From Astropecten irregularis (Eukaryota > Echinodermata > Asteroidea > Paxillosida > Astropectinidae): a stretch of DNA of 64,000 bases. Location: NCBI GenBank assembly GCA_963971285.1, contig OZ020262.1, forward strand, positions 4,342,082 to 4,406,081, written 5' to 3'. The stretch's first letter is position 1, and each line of letters opens with the position of its first letter. A program made the translations under genes and the position numbers. Positions 44,526 through 57,400 of the stretch are shown in pieces. The notes below the pieces were generated by a model that did no database searches, was not told the origin of the DNA, and saw only the letters and a list, made by a program, of their open reading frames with translations.

Positions 44526-47500
44526 CAGATGCAGGAGAAACATTGCGTGTACATAGACCTCGTGGATGATTGTTTGGACTTCTAAAAAGGTTTTTCGTCC
44601 TCACCTTGAATAGCACAAAAAGGGACAATACACTGCCTGGATGCATAATTATGAGACATTTTATAGCCCGAAAAAGTGGAAAAGAGCAGCTCAAGTTTCC
44701 TGCATCCTTTTCAGCCAGCTTGTTTTAAAGGCAATTTTGTCTCCCGTTTCAGCAACGCTCCACGCATGTTATTGTGTCAAGTCACCTTATGCACAGCACT
44801 TGGTCAGACATATTTACTAAGGGGCCTATGTGTTTATGAAAAACCCAATAGCGTCAACCATAGCTTTTCCTAGACTTAGAATAATGAGCTACTCCAACAG
44901 GTCTTTCCACGTTCTGCTTCTCTTTGGAAGTCGTACAAGCCTCATACATGTTCTTCTTCAACTTTTGACTCTCTGAATGTTATTCTTCTAACTATTTTCC
45001 CTTTCCCATTATTACTTCTCCATCATAATCTTTCCCTTATGTAATGTTCAATCTTTATTATCTTTCCATGAACGTTGGCATGCACCGCCCTCGCTCTATA
45101 TAAGTGGCTGTGTGTGCAGAACATATAAACATACAATGAACGTACAACAACCACGCACTGTACTGCACATGTAATTATGTCGACCCTACATTATTTTGAT
45201 CACCAAAACCTAATACAAAATTGGTTCCGAATTTGTAATGGGCAAGACAGTTCATCAGCAGTTACAGAGGAAGTTCGTACAGAATCTCAGCCACAAAATG
45301 CATCTGAAGTGGCATATTTGTGAGAAATAAACTGAAGAACTGTCCCCATTAAGAATGCATGTCTTACCTTTCAGCGTCAGCCATGATAGAGAACGAGTCT
45401 TCATCCGGTGTCTGGATAAGACGCATCACATGGTATCCATCCGCTATTATTCCCTCAAAATTGTCAAGACATGAAAGTGAACCGATTTACACCCAGTATT
45501 TATTATTAGAACATTCTGTAGATTAATTACCTTTATATTTGAATGTAAATTATAAATTGAAATGATACTTAATTACAATGTAATTGGACTATTTTGTGTG
45601 TGGACGACGTGCCCTCGGGCGGTGATCCGTCTTGCTGAAGTTTCTGGAATACAACGCACTACATTACGGTGCCTTTGAGAAACCACCGACGCCCGCATTA
45701 CAAAACAGCTCTCAACGCGTGCACACGTTACATAAGCACGTCGTGAGAAGTGAATTTTTACGGACTTTCCCCTTTTTCTGTGATATCAAGTAATCATACA
45801 TTTTGTAGAATAGGCATAATTATTTTTCACCAAATGAGGGCGCGCCATTCATGCACAAACAATTAAGGTATACCCCAAATTGTCGTATACAAATAGGCCT
45901 ACATTTGATATTAGTTTACTAAATTTGAAAAATTAACTTCACTCCAAGCATAATCAAGGGATATTTTTGATTAATCTACATAAACGTAAAATGATTAAAC
46001 TTGTTGTTTTGTCCAAAATGTCTAAGTTGGAATGAATCCAAATATGGCGCCCGAAATAGCGCCATCAATAGACGAACAAAAATTAGGTTTGCTGTTATGA
46101 CCTGTTTTAATAGATAAAAGCACATTTGAAATAAATCCATTCATGGCAAAAACCAAACTTTTGAAATTACAAACAAAAGTCAGGCAAACCTTCATATCAT
46201 TCTGTAGCAGACTTTCTTTCGTTAATAAAAACCTGCTTGTTGGCAGAACGATCAAAATTAGCAGACATTGATATGAAATCTTCTTAAAAGACTGCAAGTT
46301 GTTATACCAAAATGTAATAATTATTTGCAAACGTTAATTTCATTCGAAGAAAACACATCTAACTATTGAATGGTTTGTTTCCAACATCTACAAACTGTGG
46401 TTATCTATTTACTACTGTACATTGATAAATCCCAGTACATTTCACCAATCTTGGTTGCCACAAAACTAGAACTGTGACGTGACAAACGGAAAGCCATTTG
46501 TAAAACTGCGACGATTTGAAAATTGTTCTGTTTGACAATAAATTTGACTTTGAGTCTAACCAGCAAAAATGTCACGACTTTATTAGTTTTTTAAGAAAAA
46601 AAATCTGGGCCCAAGTTCATGGCTCTGCTGACCGTATAAGCGTTGAATCGGCGCTTATGGAAGCAGTTATTCTGTGCTTACGATATTTCATACATTGCCA
46701 AGTAATTTTTAGTTTTACGCATGCATAGACCTATATTGCGTAATGAAGAAATTCAAGTTAGCTTAATCATGTAAGCGGAGATCATAAGCCCAAAAATCTG
46801 CGGTAAGTTGAGCCACGACATTGGGCCTAGGTCCGTAATGTAGTCAAGAGATAGAAGAATTAGCCCTAGGCAACTAGTCTTGGGTGCAGCCTTTGTTGAT
46901 GAAGATGAAGATGTCTAAGCCAACGGAAGATTGAAAACTTTGTTTCAAAGTGCATGCTAGGATTCATCAAATGATCAATGATGATTAAAGGCTTTAAAGA
47001 GTTCATGCAGTGCTTTTTTCAGTCAGGTTATTTTATTGCCTTCATACAGGGAATATACTGACAGATAATGAATGGCAAGTCTTATTTTGGTTTCAAACCA
47101 GCATTTGGTTTTCTTTTAAACGGCTTTGCAAAATGGGGGATTTTCATGCATACTCATGTAGGGAACCAACAACCAAAATATAATGAAAAAACATAAACAA
47201 ATGAAGAGGCAAACATGGCACACAGAAATGGTTGGTCAAGAAAATTACACCACCAGTTGAGTGAAAGGAACATATTCAGAACAATAAAACCCATTGAGGG
47301 GAAAAGGTCTGTCAGAAAACTTATAAAACAACCCCAACTTTTTGTGCACAAAGCAATTGGACTACTGCTCTCAGTTACCCAGATGACATCACAGTTTTGC
47401 TCATGAATATGTAAATTCTAATTAGCATACAAACAAACAAAAACCTGTTTTTAACCCTGAAACAGTGTGGGGAAGTGGGTAAAATCAAAGGTCCATGTAA

Positions 47501-47636
47501 CAATTTATTTTTGGCACATGTTCAAGCCATAATATTAATATTGCATAGTTTCATAAGTTTATCAACCGATACAATATATTGTGCCTGGTATCCATGGACC
47601 TTTTCTTGTAATGGTAACCAGGCACAAATTCTCCAA

Positions 47637-47839
47637 TACACGGGTTTACACTTCCAAAAAAGCGCATGCGTGATAGTGCCTCGTTTTGAAGTCGCGATCA
47701 AAACTGCCGAAGCGTAAACCCGTGTACTGTCTTCGACAATGGACGGGCTTACACTTAGAAAAGTGCGCACGCGTGGTAGTGCCTCGTTTTGAAGTTGCGA
47801 TGAAAATCCAAGATGGCCGCCATGGTGTAAACCCGTGTA
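47637..47839. mobile_element. Two tandem copies of a TACACGGG-ended MITE
   Basis: Copy one is 47,637-47,726, from TACACGGGTTTACAC to GTAAACCCGTGTA. Copy two is about 47,741-47,839, from GACGGGCTTACAC to GTAAACCCGTGTA. Both contain GTGCCTCGTTTTGAAGT. The matching place in tandem unit 1 (about 40,775) is an empty site. Confidence 0.75.
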
Positions 47840-48089
47840 TGGTAAAGAAATGGAAGTTGATCGATAGTCAACAAAGGCTTCATCCAAATCTAGTTGTCGA
47901 GGGCTAAGTCTAGTTATTCGTCAAAGCAAATGGTTTGAAACACACTAACAATAGAAGTAGCTACTAGCTGTGGAAGCTTGTTTCTTTCATGGCCTTAAAA
48001 AGTAAATGAATAAATTAAAACAAAGTCGCATCCTCTTTGAGTGATCCCCATGTTCTGTTTTCAGGTTGCAGCATTACTGCGCGTATCGA

Positions 48090-48290
48090 TGAAAAGTGAT
48101 CCTTGGGGTATGGTGGTATGTGGCTGTGCGTGGTTTCATGGCTTCTGAATGCCAAACGAACAAAGATAATTGACTATTGGGGTCACCACCAACGTCGGGC
48201 TGGATAGCCAAGTTGGTAGAGCACCTGTACGTTGTTCAGGAGGTCGCCGGTTCGGACCCGCTCCAGGCAATTTTCTTTGTTTATTTTCAA
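48090..48290 (+). repeat. tRNA-derived SINE-like sequence
   Basis: GGATAGCCAAGTTGGTAGAG (A box) and GTCGCCGGTTCGGACCCGC (B-box region) on the plus strand, with flanks that are the reverse complement of 23,670-23,880. The anticodon arm is not convincing, so a functional tRNA is unlikely. Confidence 0.6.
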
Positions 48291-48469
48291 TGAATAGTTT
48301 TAAAAATTTAAAAGGTCATATCAACCTATAGCTAATAAAATACCTTCCAAACTATCATTCGTCCTTTTCAATTAACGTTGCTTCATTAAAGTCTCAAAAA
48401 AGAACGGACTATTTCGTACAAATCGATTTCACCCGATGCCGTTGCTCGCCGATGACACCGCATTACTCC

Positions 48470-51400
48470 TCAAGTGAGATTCATCCGCGAGTCTCCAGTC
48501 TCCTTCTTGCCAGCGAGTCTCTTGCCTTTCATGTACGCCCTCATCTCAACGACGTAGTAGAAGCCAATACCAAAGACCAGGACCCCGGCCAGCACGGCCA
48601 GCTTGACCCAGACGCAGAGGAAGTTGCTGTAGGCGAAGGACGCGGTGAAGCCCACCGACTCCCACAGGCGGTAGTTGGAGAAGCCAGCCTCCTGTTTGTC
48701 TGGAAACAGCACGCCGTACAATGCTGTACCACGAAAACAACACGAAAAACAATAACATCAGTTCTTTATCATAAAAAATTCACAGATAATTTTGTGCATG
48801 CAATGGTTGTGGTTTTGGCTGTTAAATACTTAATTTCTTTAAGCGAGTTCTATTTGCTGAGGTAAAGTTTGACGCTTCCGCTATATGAAAATAGGTTCAG
48901 GTAGGGACTGACAAGCAAGAAAACACAGTGGCTTTGAAGGGATTCGAACCAGGGACTCATAAGGGGATAGGGAAGGAAAGGACAGCCACATACGACAACC
49001 TGACCGCCCATACACAACGTAGCTGAAATAATATTTAATAACATTTAATAACATTTACCGAAATAATTTTATAAACTTTTTTTTTAATATATTAAATTTG
49101 ATTAACTTTGATTAACTGATTTTGTTTTCTCCGCATTTGTTCTCGAAATAAGCCGCACCCCATTAGTATTTTGTGTTCACGCCCCACCCCCTAGTACGGG
49201 ATTTTGATTGCCGTCAGTGACGCGGGAACCAGCTTAGCATTATTCGATGGCTTGTGAACCAGCTACCAAGTTCCCGAGATGACGTCACGACGTTCCACCT
49301 TCCCAGTTAATAAAATGATTTTAACACCAACACAAGGGAGGCTAAAACTACGACAGCCATCACACAACTGCGTTTTAAAGACTTTATTCCATCAAAATAT
49401 ACGTAAGCAAAAACGCCCATTGCGGCAATCCTTTAAGTGTACAGTTTCAAGAAAGAAATAGTAGTGGGTCTGAAACTTCTATGGAAATACAGCAGCATTT
49501 ACATGACATTTGAAGTTTTGTATGGTGAAGATAAGACCTATGGTTCCGATCCACACCTCCTCCGAAAAAAACCTACAACATTTGACACGGTTTCTCACCA
49601 AGCCTTACGAGACTGAAATAATATGTAGCCAAGTTAAATTTATTTCCCGCGCACTTGCACTGTGTTCTTTACACTTGCTCTTCCAGGGGAAATGCCATAA
49701 AAGTTGCGAGGAAAATGTAATCAGAGTGTGAACACATTTTGTTTATTATCAAAATATACAAACAATTTGTGTTCCACGAAAACATCCGTTTTCTTTATTT
49801 GTGTATTGTAATTCAATAGAAGAATGTGTACGAAGGCAAATGTATACTGTAACTTAATACGCTGCAATTATTTCGTGTGGGGAAAATATACGTAGTTTCC
49901 TTTGCCGCTCTGTAAATAAATTTATGCGCGAATTACAGAAGCACAGGGGCCAGGTAAACTTAATCAGAAGATCATAATAAACATGCATTAAAAGAAAGAC
50001 AAAAGTGTACGTCACTGTGAAATTGAACTTAATGAGATTATGGCATTCTATTCTGGGATGTATAACTTCGTGTAGTGTTGTTATAAAACCAGCAAGTGGT
50101 GTGTGACTCTTGGTCATTTCTACGGTGGAGGCTGACGATGCGAACCAAGAGGCGATACATTAAATAGTCAAGTCATTTCCTTATCTCGTGGTTCATGTAC
50201 AACGCACAACTTCACACTCCACCACCACTCCTAACTAAACGACAGGGCACAATCATGGATACGACACATACAGCGCAAACAAACTCCTCGGGATGGTGGA
50301 CAGAGATCGAAGTCAGTCACTTTAATACAACACACGAAATCACTACAGCACATTGCGACAATTCCTCCAACTTTACCGAGAATCCCACGACACCTCACCC
50401 GTCTGGAATCGGGCAAGTTCAGTCAATGGACGCGGTGCACATCGCTGTCGCCGTAATCTGCTGTACCGCGGTGTTAATCACTGTATTGGGCAATCTCCTT
50501 ACTCTGTATGCGTTCTGCGTCGACCGTCGTTTAAGAACATACACTAACTATTATATCGTTGGCCTTTCCGTTGCAGATTTCGTAGTTGGTGCGTACGTCC
50601 TGCCCATTTATGGCACATACGTGGTACTTGGGCACTGGCCGTTTAGTGATGTAATGTGCGATATTCTCGGATATGTTGCCCACGTGGCTCTCCACACTTC
50701 CGAACTTAGCATCCTCAACCTTTCCTTCGACCGATACCAGGCCGTCTGTCACCCCCTGAAGCACCTACGGCAACGCTCCCTGCGTCGTGCAATCATCAAG
50801 ATCTCCATCGTCTACATCGGATGCATCATTCTGTGGCTGCCCTACACCCTCCTATGGTCGACCATCGTCGGATTCCGTAGCATTCTCCCAGGATACTGCT
50901 ACGCTCAATATGCGATAGATAGCTTCTTCTTCAACGTTTTGGCTAGGTTTCTGGTGATCTGGCTGCCAATGACCATCATCTCCGTGCTGAACGTATGCAT
51001 TTTCCTGACCGTAAGAAAGACGAAGCGCCGCCGTAAAGGTCTCACACAGGACAAGGCAGTAAGAAGTGTGGCCACCTCCGCCAAAGCCAAACAGGGGACG
51101 ACAAAAGCCAAGGAGAGCCACCGGGCCAACCTCACCATGGCCCTCATCTTCATCGCCTTTCTGATCACCTCTACGCCGTTTTCTGTGTCCAATTTCATCC
51201 AAACCTTATGTCCAGATTGTATGCCGCAAGTTGTTTTTCCTGTAAGTATATTGTAGTTCTATCAATTATTATGTTGGGTCTCGTCTCGTACCACAATCAT
51301 GCTCAGTGTTCGTTATCCAAATTGTCTGACAGTATTGCAGTCGAGTATTGTTTTTTATGAGTATACGAGTACAACTACTTCGCCATGAGTACGAGTACGA

Positions 51401-54400
51401 TGCTTTTTTCTTGTGAGTTCGAGTACGAGTACAAACAAATACTCAAGTACGAATACGAGTTGTGCAAGGAGGTTGTGATTTTTGGACCAGATGACGTCAT
51501 CACAATGATGAAATTGTGGCTCTAAGAAGAGCATAATAATCACACAAATCGTAACACTTTATATTTTGACACATTTTGTAACATTTGTTGCAATAAATAA
51601 TCATTTACAGCTGACGTACATTTATTCGTTTTTAGGATAATCAAGAAATACATGGGCCATTTGAGTTTTAGAAACGACTGGTCCTCGGTAAAAGTCGGTA
51701 TGTTAGATGAAATGAGGAGGATTTCTGTTTGACTTTGCTAAAACATTCACAAAAGAGTGGACATTTGAAGTAGATCTGGTGACTTGTACATTCTGTTGGA
51801 GCGTGAAGGAGGAAGAATATCTTCCATCTCATCATATGACTCGACTGAGATTGAAATCATCCAGAGCAATCAAAATGTCTGGTCGATAACGGTGGCAATA
51901 TCTCACTAGGTGTGGTAACTCTACTATCCATGTCTCTGTACCATTTCCCCAGATGACAGCTTTTCTGGTATACATGAACAGCGCCGTGAATCCGTTCTGC
52001 TACGCCGTGGCTAACCCCCTCTACCTAGCGGCATTCAGCAAGTTGCTGTGCCGTAGCAGACGGCAGAAGGCAGGGAGCGACAGTTCGTCCAGGCGATAGC
52101 AGTGACACTGCGTGAACATCGACCTCGTGGCTTCTCTAAGAAGAAAACACTGCACGTGTATAGGCGTTAGGAGACTTCTCCAAGTTCGTCCTCACCTTCA
52201 ATAGCACATAATGTAACAATGCACTGTCTGTATGCACATGGGGCACAAGCTGGCTTATGAAATGGAAAAGAGCAGCTCAATTCTTCTTCACAAGCTCTCT
52301 TCCAGCTTGCTTTCAAATGCAATGGTGTCTGCAATTAGGATTCCTCGACTCTCCACCCATGGTATTGTGTCAAGCCACCTGATGCACAACACTAGGTCAG
52401 CACTTATGTTAAAAAAGGAAACATTAGTGTGAACTAGCTTTTCCCATACGTAGAACATTGAGCTACTCCAACAGCCCTTTGCACGTTCTGCTAATTCTCT
52501 TGGGCACTACCTTCCTGGTGCATGATCTTCTTCAACCTATAGTAACAAGAACTTGACAGTTCACTGTATCGACTCCCTGAATTTGATTCTTCTTTAGCAC
52601 CTTACTTAGGTTGGTTTTCAGATTTAGGGGCAAAGTTGCATTAAAAACCCCAAAACGATAGATAGGCCTAGAGATCTTGTTTAAGACGTCACGTGAATGA
52701 GGCACAGCTTCTTTGTTAAAGACTTGCACATCGATGACCACCCGTTACAAGGGTCTGTACCACTGTGAATTGTAAGATCCGTCTTCTGCACCTTTTTCCT
52801 CACTCGAGTAGCTTCATTATCAGATGCACCGCGTTGAATCTGTACACTCAAGTTATTTTCACTGATTCAGTTAAGAACCCCGACACAGCACATCCAAAAC
52901 CAAGCACTGACATAAATATTTAGGCCAACCAAGTTGTCTTTCAATAGCTTGACAAAGGCTAGCAGTCCGCAGCCGAATCGTCGCTACTTATTAGCCAACA
53001 ATAATGTAGGGCACTGAACAATCTTTCTTCTTTTGATTATGCACGATGAACAACCTCTTTTTGAAATATAATCACTGTCTTCTGCAACTTGATCTCAGCA
53101 CTTTAACAAAGAAAATGTTAGATTGAGTTTGGTTTGAAACCCGACTTTATCCTTCGCACACATTTAACAGGACACCTTTCACTTTGTATATATCAGTTGG
53201 GTTTTTTGCATGGTGCAGATACTATATAGAATGAGTCTTTGGAAGATGTGTGGTCCTCAAAAGGACCGATGAGAGTAGAATCTCGACGTTTCGACTAGTG
53301 TGCTCAACTGTGCTCTAGAGTCGTCCTCAGGAGAGAGAGAGAGAGAGAAAGATGCGATTCTTTGTCAATATCGCATGATGTGGACAGAGTAGTACTTGAG
53401 TAACAACAGTGATTTTGTTGAGTGTCAAAGACGTAGTTTAGCACTAAATGTCCAGCACAGAAGGACTAGGCCTAATAGACAACAGTCATTATAATTAAGG
53501 TGCTTGAGGCATTTTGGGAAGACAACAACAGACTTTCCGTTGGTATACCGATTCTTTTAGGTGTAGCACCTCACAGGCTTTGGGGACACCCTATATCGTT
53601 TCGTATGGTTAGAAACTGCTACCAGATGGCATGAATTGTTAGAAAAATACAGCCACTTTGTCAAGACCGAGAGTCCATTACGAAGTACTTGCTTCTTCTC
53701 AAGATACTTTTGCTGCCTCTAAGATTCACGAATGTTCACCAATTTACCTTAGTTCAGTTCAAACCAGAGGTCTGTTGGAAACCTCAGATATCCTCATGGA
53801 AGTCTGAGAGTCTCAATACTGATACCTATACGCTGAGTTCCCTCACAGGATTTTAGATCTAGATCCAGGAATCTTTGGCCTTTTCGAAAGAAACATCAGC
53901 CGCATGGGGGCTCTGACTTAAGATATATTTCGTTCACTCATTTCAAAGTAACCGATTAGAGTATTTTGTCTGCTGTTTGGAAGTAGATTATCTAGCTACA
54001 TTGAAGAAGAACAACGAAGCTTCGGTTTCAACGAATAACCAAATGTCATACTTTCAACGTTTGGATAATGGAGATACTGTAAATCAAAGTTAGGACCGAA
54101 ACCAAAATGTAGAGAAGGCCATTATGTTCATACTTGAATTAGTCTATCAATGTGTATCTTAAAGATAATTATTTTATAACAAGCTGTGATGTAATCCTTA
54201 TAGAAGCAAATACATGTAGTACAATCAATGATTTCCTTCAGTGGCTCAGGTTGTTTCATACAGAACCGGATCTCAACCAGTGATTCTGCCTCTAATCGCG
54301 AAGTTCACTTCATTACATCGATAGGGTCAGGGGCCTAGTTCATAGAGCCGCTTAAGCACAAACTTTGCTTAAGAATGAAAAGTCTTCCTTGATCAAACAG

Positions 54401-57400
54401 GATTACCAACCAAATTTCCATATAGTGCTTTTGACTTGTATTCAACCTTTGTTTGCTGAGCAAACCATCCATAAGTAGTTCGGGCTGCTGGTATAGGCCT
54501 ACTGATTTTGGTTTTTGGTGCTTAAGTAAATTTGTGTGCTTAAGCAACTATAATTGGCTCCTGGTGTGAAAGCCAAGAAAAATTGATATTGGTCGAAATG
54601 TGGATCAGTGTAAAACATACTGTAGTTTGGTAGGTCGTATGAATGTGTGTGCTTTGAGTGTTAAATAGACGATCAATCATATTTATTATAAGTAATTAAA
54701 TCCCAGCTGCGGCCATTTTACGAAGTTACAGCCAATCCAAGTAATGCCATAAAGGAAACCACTGAGCATCACTTGTAAATTAAGCTTACGATTCTTGTGA
54801 TTTGTTTGGTCTGCCTTACCGTTAATCTGTGTCTGCCATACGGCGTCAGCTGCTCCCCAGCACGCTGCGATGACGAAGCACACCACCAACTGATCCTTGG
54901 AAGGTACCCAGAACAGCAGGGTAAAGATCAGGGCCATTTGGACTGCTGCGCCGAAGGTGAAGAGCGGTATACGACCGATGTACTTGACCAAGCGACCGGC
55001 CACGAAGGAACACAGGGCGTCCGTTACACCGTAACATATCATGACGTAACCAACCCAGCCAACGCCCATGGTACACGTCACGTACGACTGAAATAATAAT
55101 TTAGTACGAATTGCATATTATTCAATAATTCCTGGATGTCTAAAGTAGGCCAATTACTGTCTAGTTTGGGATGGGACTCCTTTTGGGGCAAGCAGAATTT
55201 GAACAGCTTACCTCACTTCAAAGTGCATGTCATTCTGTATGTACCATGGATGGTATTTTGATACTTTGAGCGAAACTTTAGCCGCCGTCATTACTCGAAA
55301 CTAAGGCTACCTTATATGGCTATGAATAATTACTGAGTGCGTTTCGAAGCCTAAGCCGGAACCGAAGCCAAGCTCGGCTCCGGCTCCAGCTCCATTTCGT
55401 GAAACCATCCTAAAATAACAGTTAATAAAATAGAGACTTTTGGCTGTGGTTTGCAAGTAGATTATCTGGTTTGAAAAATCTGGGTTTTTTCAGTTTCAAT
55501 GAAAAGCCACAACATATATTTTCGGAGACGAAGCCGGAGCCTGAACCGGAGCCGAGCTTTGAGAAAGGCACTTGAGCTTCGAAAAGATCCGAGCCCCTAA
55601 AGATGGCAAAGATACAAGGTCACCATTAGGTCAAACACGAAACTCCTAACAAGACGAAACTCCTCAAAATCTGAACTCTCTCACCCTTGTGAAATCGCCA
55701 GTGATGAAAGCCTGTTCAAGACCACTGTATATGGTCAAAGGAATCAACAATAACATCCTGTAGTCTTTCCACAAACGCAACGTAGCCATCAGAAGCTGAC
55801 AGGGATTCTCGGTTTGCGTTCGCCGGCTGGTCTGGAGTCTACGTGGACAAACAAAACAAAACAAATCGAAACATTCACCACAGAGCAAAACATTATTTCC
55901 AGACAAACTTAACATTTCTAGTCTTTCCCCGAGGTCAAACACGAATCAAACACAGATAGCCTACTGAAATTGTAATTTCCAATTTATTTACCATTTCCTT
56001 CAGAGAGTTCATCTTTAGATTCGGTGAAATACGGACAGTAATATTGACCTTTGGCCACAGAGTCCGAAACGTCTTCATAACGAGGTCATTATCAAAATCC
56101 CTTCACGATTTTCAAAGAATCATCAAATAGTCTAAGACGCGCATCACACATTATTGCATGAAAATTGTTTAGCTTTGATTTCGTCTGCTGATAATTACCC
56201 AACATGCAATGGTAAAAAAAACTTGCTGTCCAATCAAAAGCGTGGAAGTGCGCGTATCGTGAACCGCGTGTACTTTGGTTGTGGCTTGATACCATTGCTT
56301 GATACTCACTTGTCCAGAAATATGGAGACAATGGCCATTGCAGTCAACCCGCAACCCAGATAAATCCCAAGTAATGTGTACGTCAGGTTCTTCTCCGGTG
56401 GTTCGCAATAACTTGTGGCGTTGGTGGCAGCTGTATTATGTGGTAAAATGTAAAATATTAATACAACTGAGAGAAAGGCAAAGGAACTTGGAATGGTTGG
56501 TCGATTTCGTAAAGATTTGCGATTCGTCTTTCCGATGAGTTGTTCATGTTTCCATAGCAGCTAGTATTGTGACATCACACTTTGCTTAGCAATTAAGATT
56601 GATACGCATGTTGCGACCTGTCTTAGCCTTTCGTGAAATCGAGCCCGAAATCGGTTTAGTTTGTTTTTTCTTTATAGCGTATTTTTCAGGTCTCAAAACA
56701 CTTTACAATAATATTGTTACAATAATAATATTATTATGCGGATGCGGAAACACCATTGTACGAATCGTTCGTGCTTTCGCACGTATTATTTCGTCGCACT
56801 TCTTGTAATTGGTCTCAACGTTTCGACAAGACTGATCTGGTCATCATCAGGAGACTTTACAATATTCCCAATCATGATCTCTGAGACAAATTATCACATC
56901 TGAAACCATATCCGATCCCTCTGGATTATACAAGCTCACCTTAGTTGAGCTGGAACCTTAATCTTGGGCAAGGGACAGGCCAGATAAATACACACTTCCC
57001 ACGACATCACCTCTTTCATAAATCAGTGCTAAGAAGTTCAAGATAGTCAGGATTTTGTTGTTGTCACTCGGTATAACGTAAGCATGCTTTGTAAGGGTCG
57101 GCCTAATCATTTACTTTCTCTAAACCATCGATGTTAGGCCTATCACTTTTTTAATGAATCATGTTGTTTACTTGGACAGTCGTTGGCACCGCAGACAAAC
57201 TCCTGCGTAGAATTCACTGTACTCTGTTGCAGCACCAAGGACGAGATGAGATTCCCAAGAACCTGACTCGACTGGAAGAAGAGGAAGAACACACCGAAGA
57301 AGCGGTTGACTATGGCGTTGGCGGTATTACCAGTGATCTCAGCGTACCTCCTAGCGATGGTGGTGACGTAGGTGCTCTTAGAAGCCCAGAGCGGGGCGGC

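Larger units (their letters stand above)
41036..48380. repeat. Tandem unit 2 (UNC93A last-exon pseudocopy plus GPCR 2)
   Basis: Second tandem block, aligned with units 1 and 3. Inserted non-LTR sequence at 41,540-42,168 and a double MITE at 47,637-47,839 distinguish it. Confidence 0.8.
44526..48380. other. Gene-free downstream part of tandem unit 2
   Basis: Mostly alignable with 36,755-41,035. On the minus strand 45,372-45,430 reads like a short open segment ending in a good donor (GCTGAAAGGTAAGA), but no partner exon was found. Also holds the double MITE at 47,637 and a SINE-like element at 48,090. No gene could be supported. Confidence 0.5.
48381..52440. repeat. Tandem unit 3 (intact UNC93A last exon plus GPCR 3)
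   Basis: Third tandem block, and probably the source arrangement, because its UNC93A exon is intact and still belongs to a complete gene. The right border fades downstream of GPCR 3 exon 2. Confidence 0.75.

Noticed and set aside
48196-48267. Possible functional tRNA gene
   Set aside because: A- and B-box motifs are present, but a good anticodon arm and acceptor pairing are not, and flanks are shared with other SINE-like copies.
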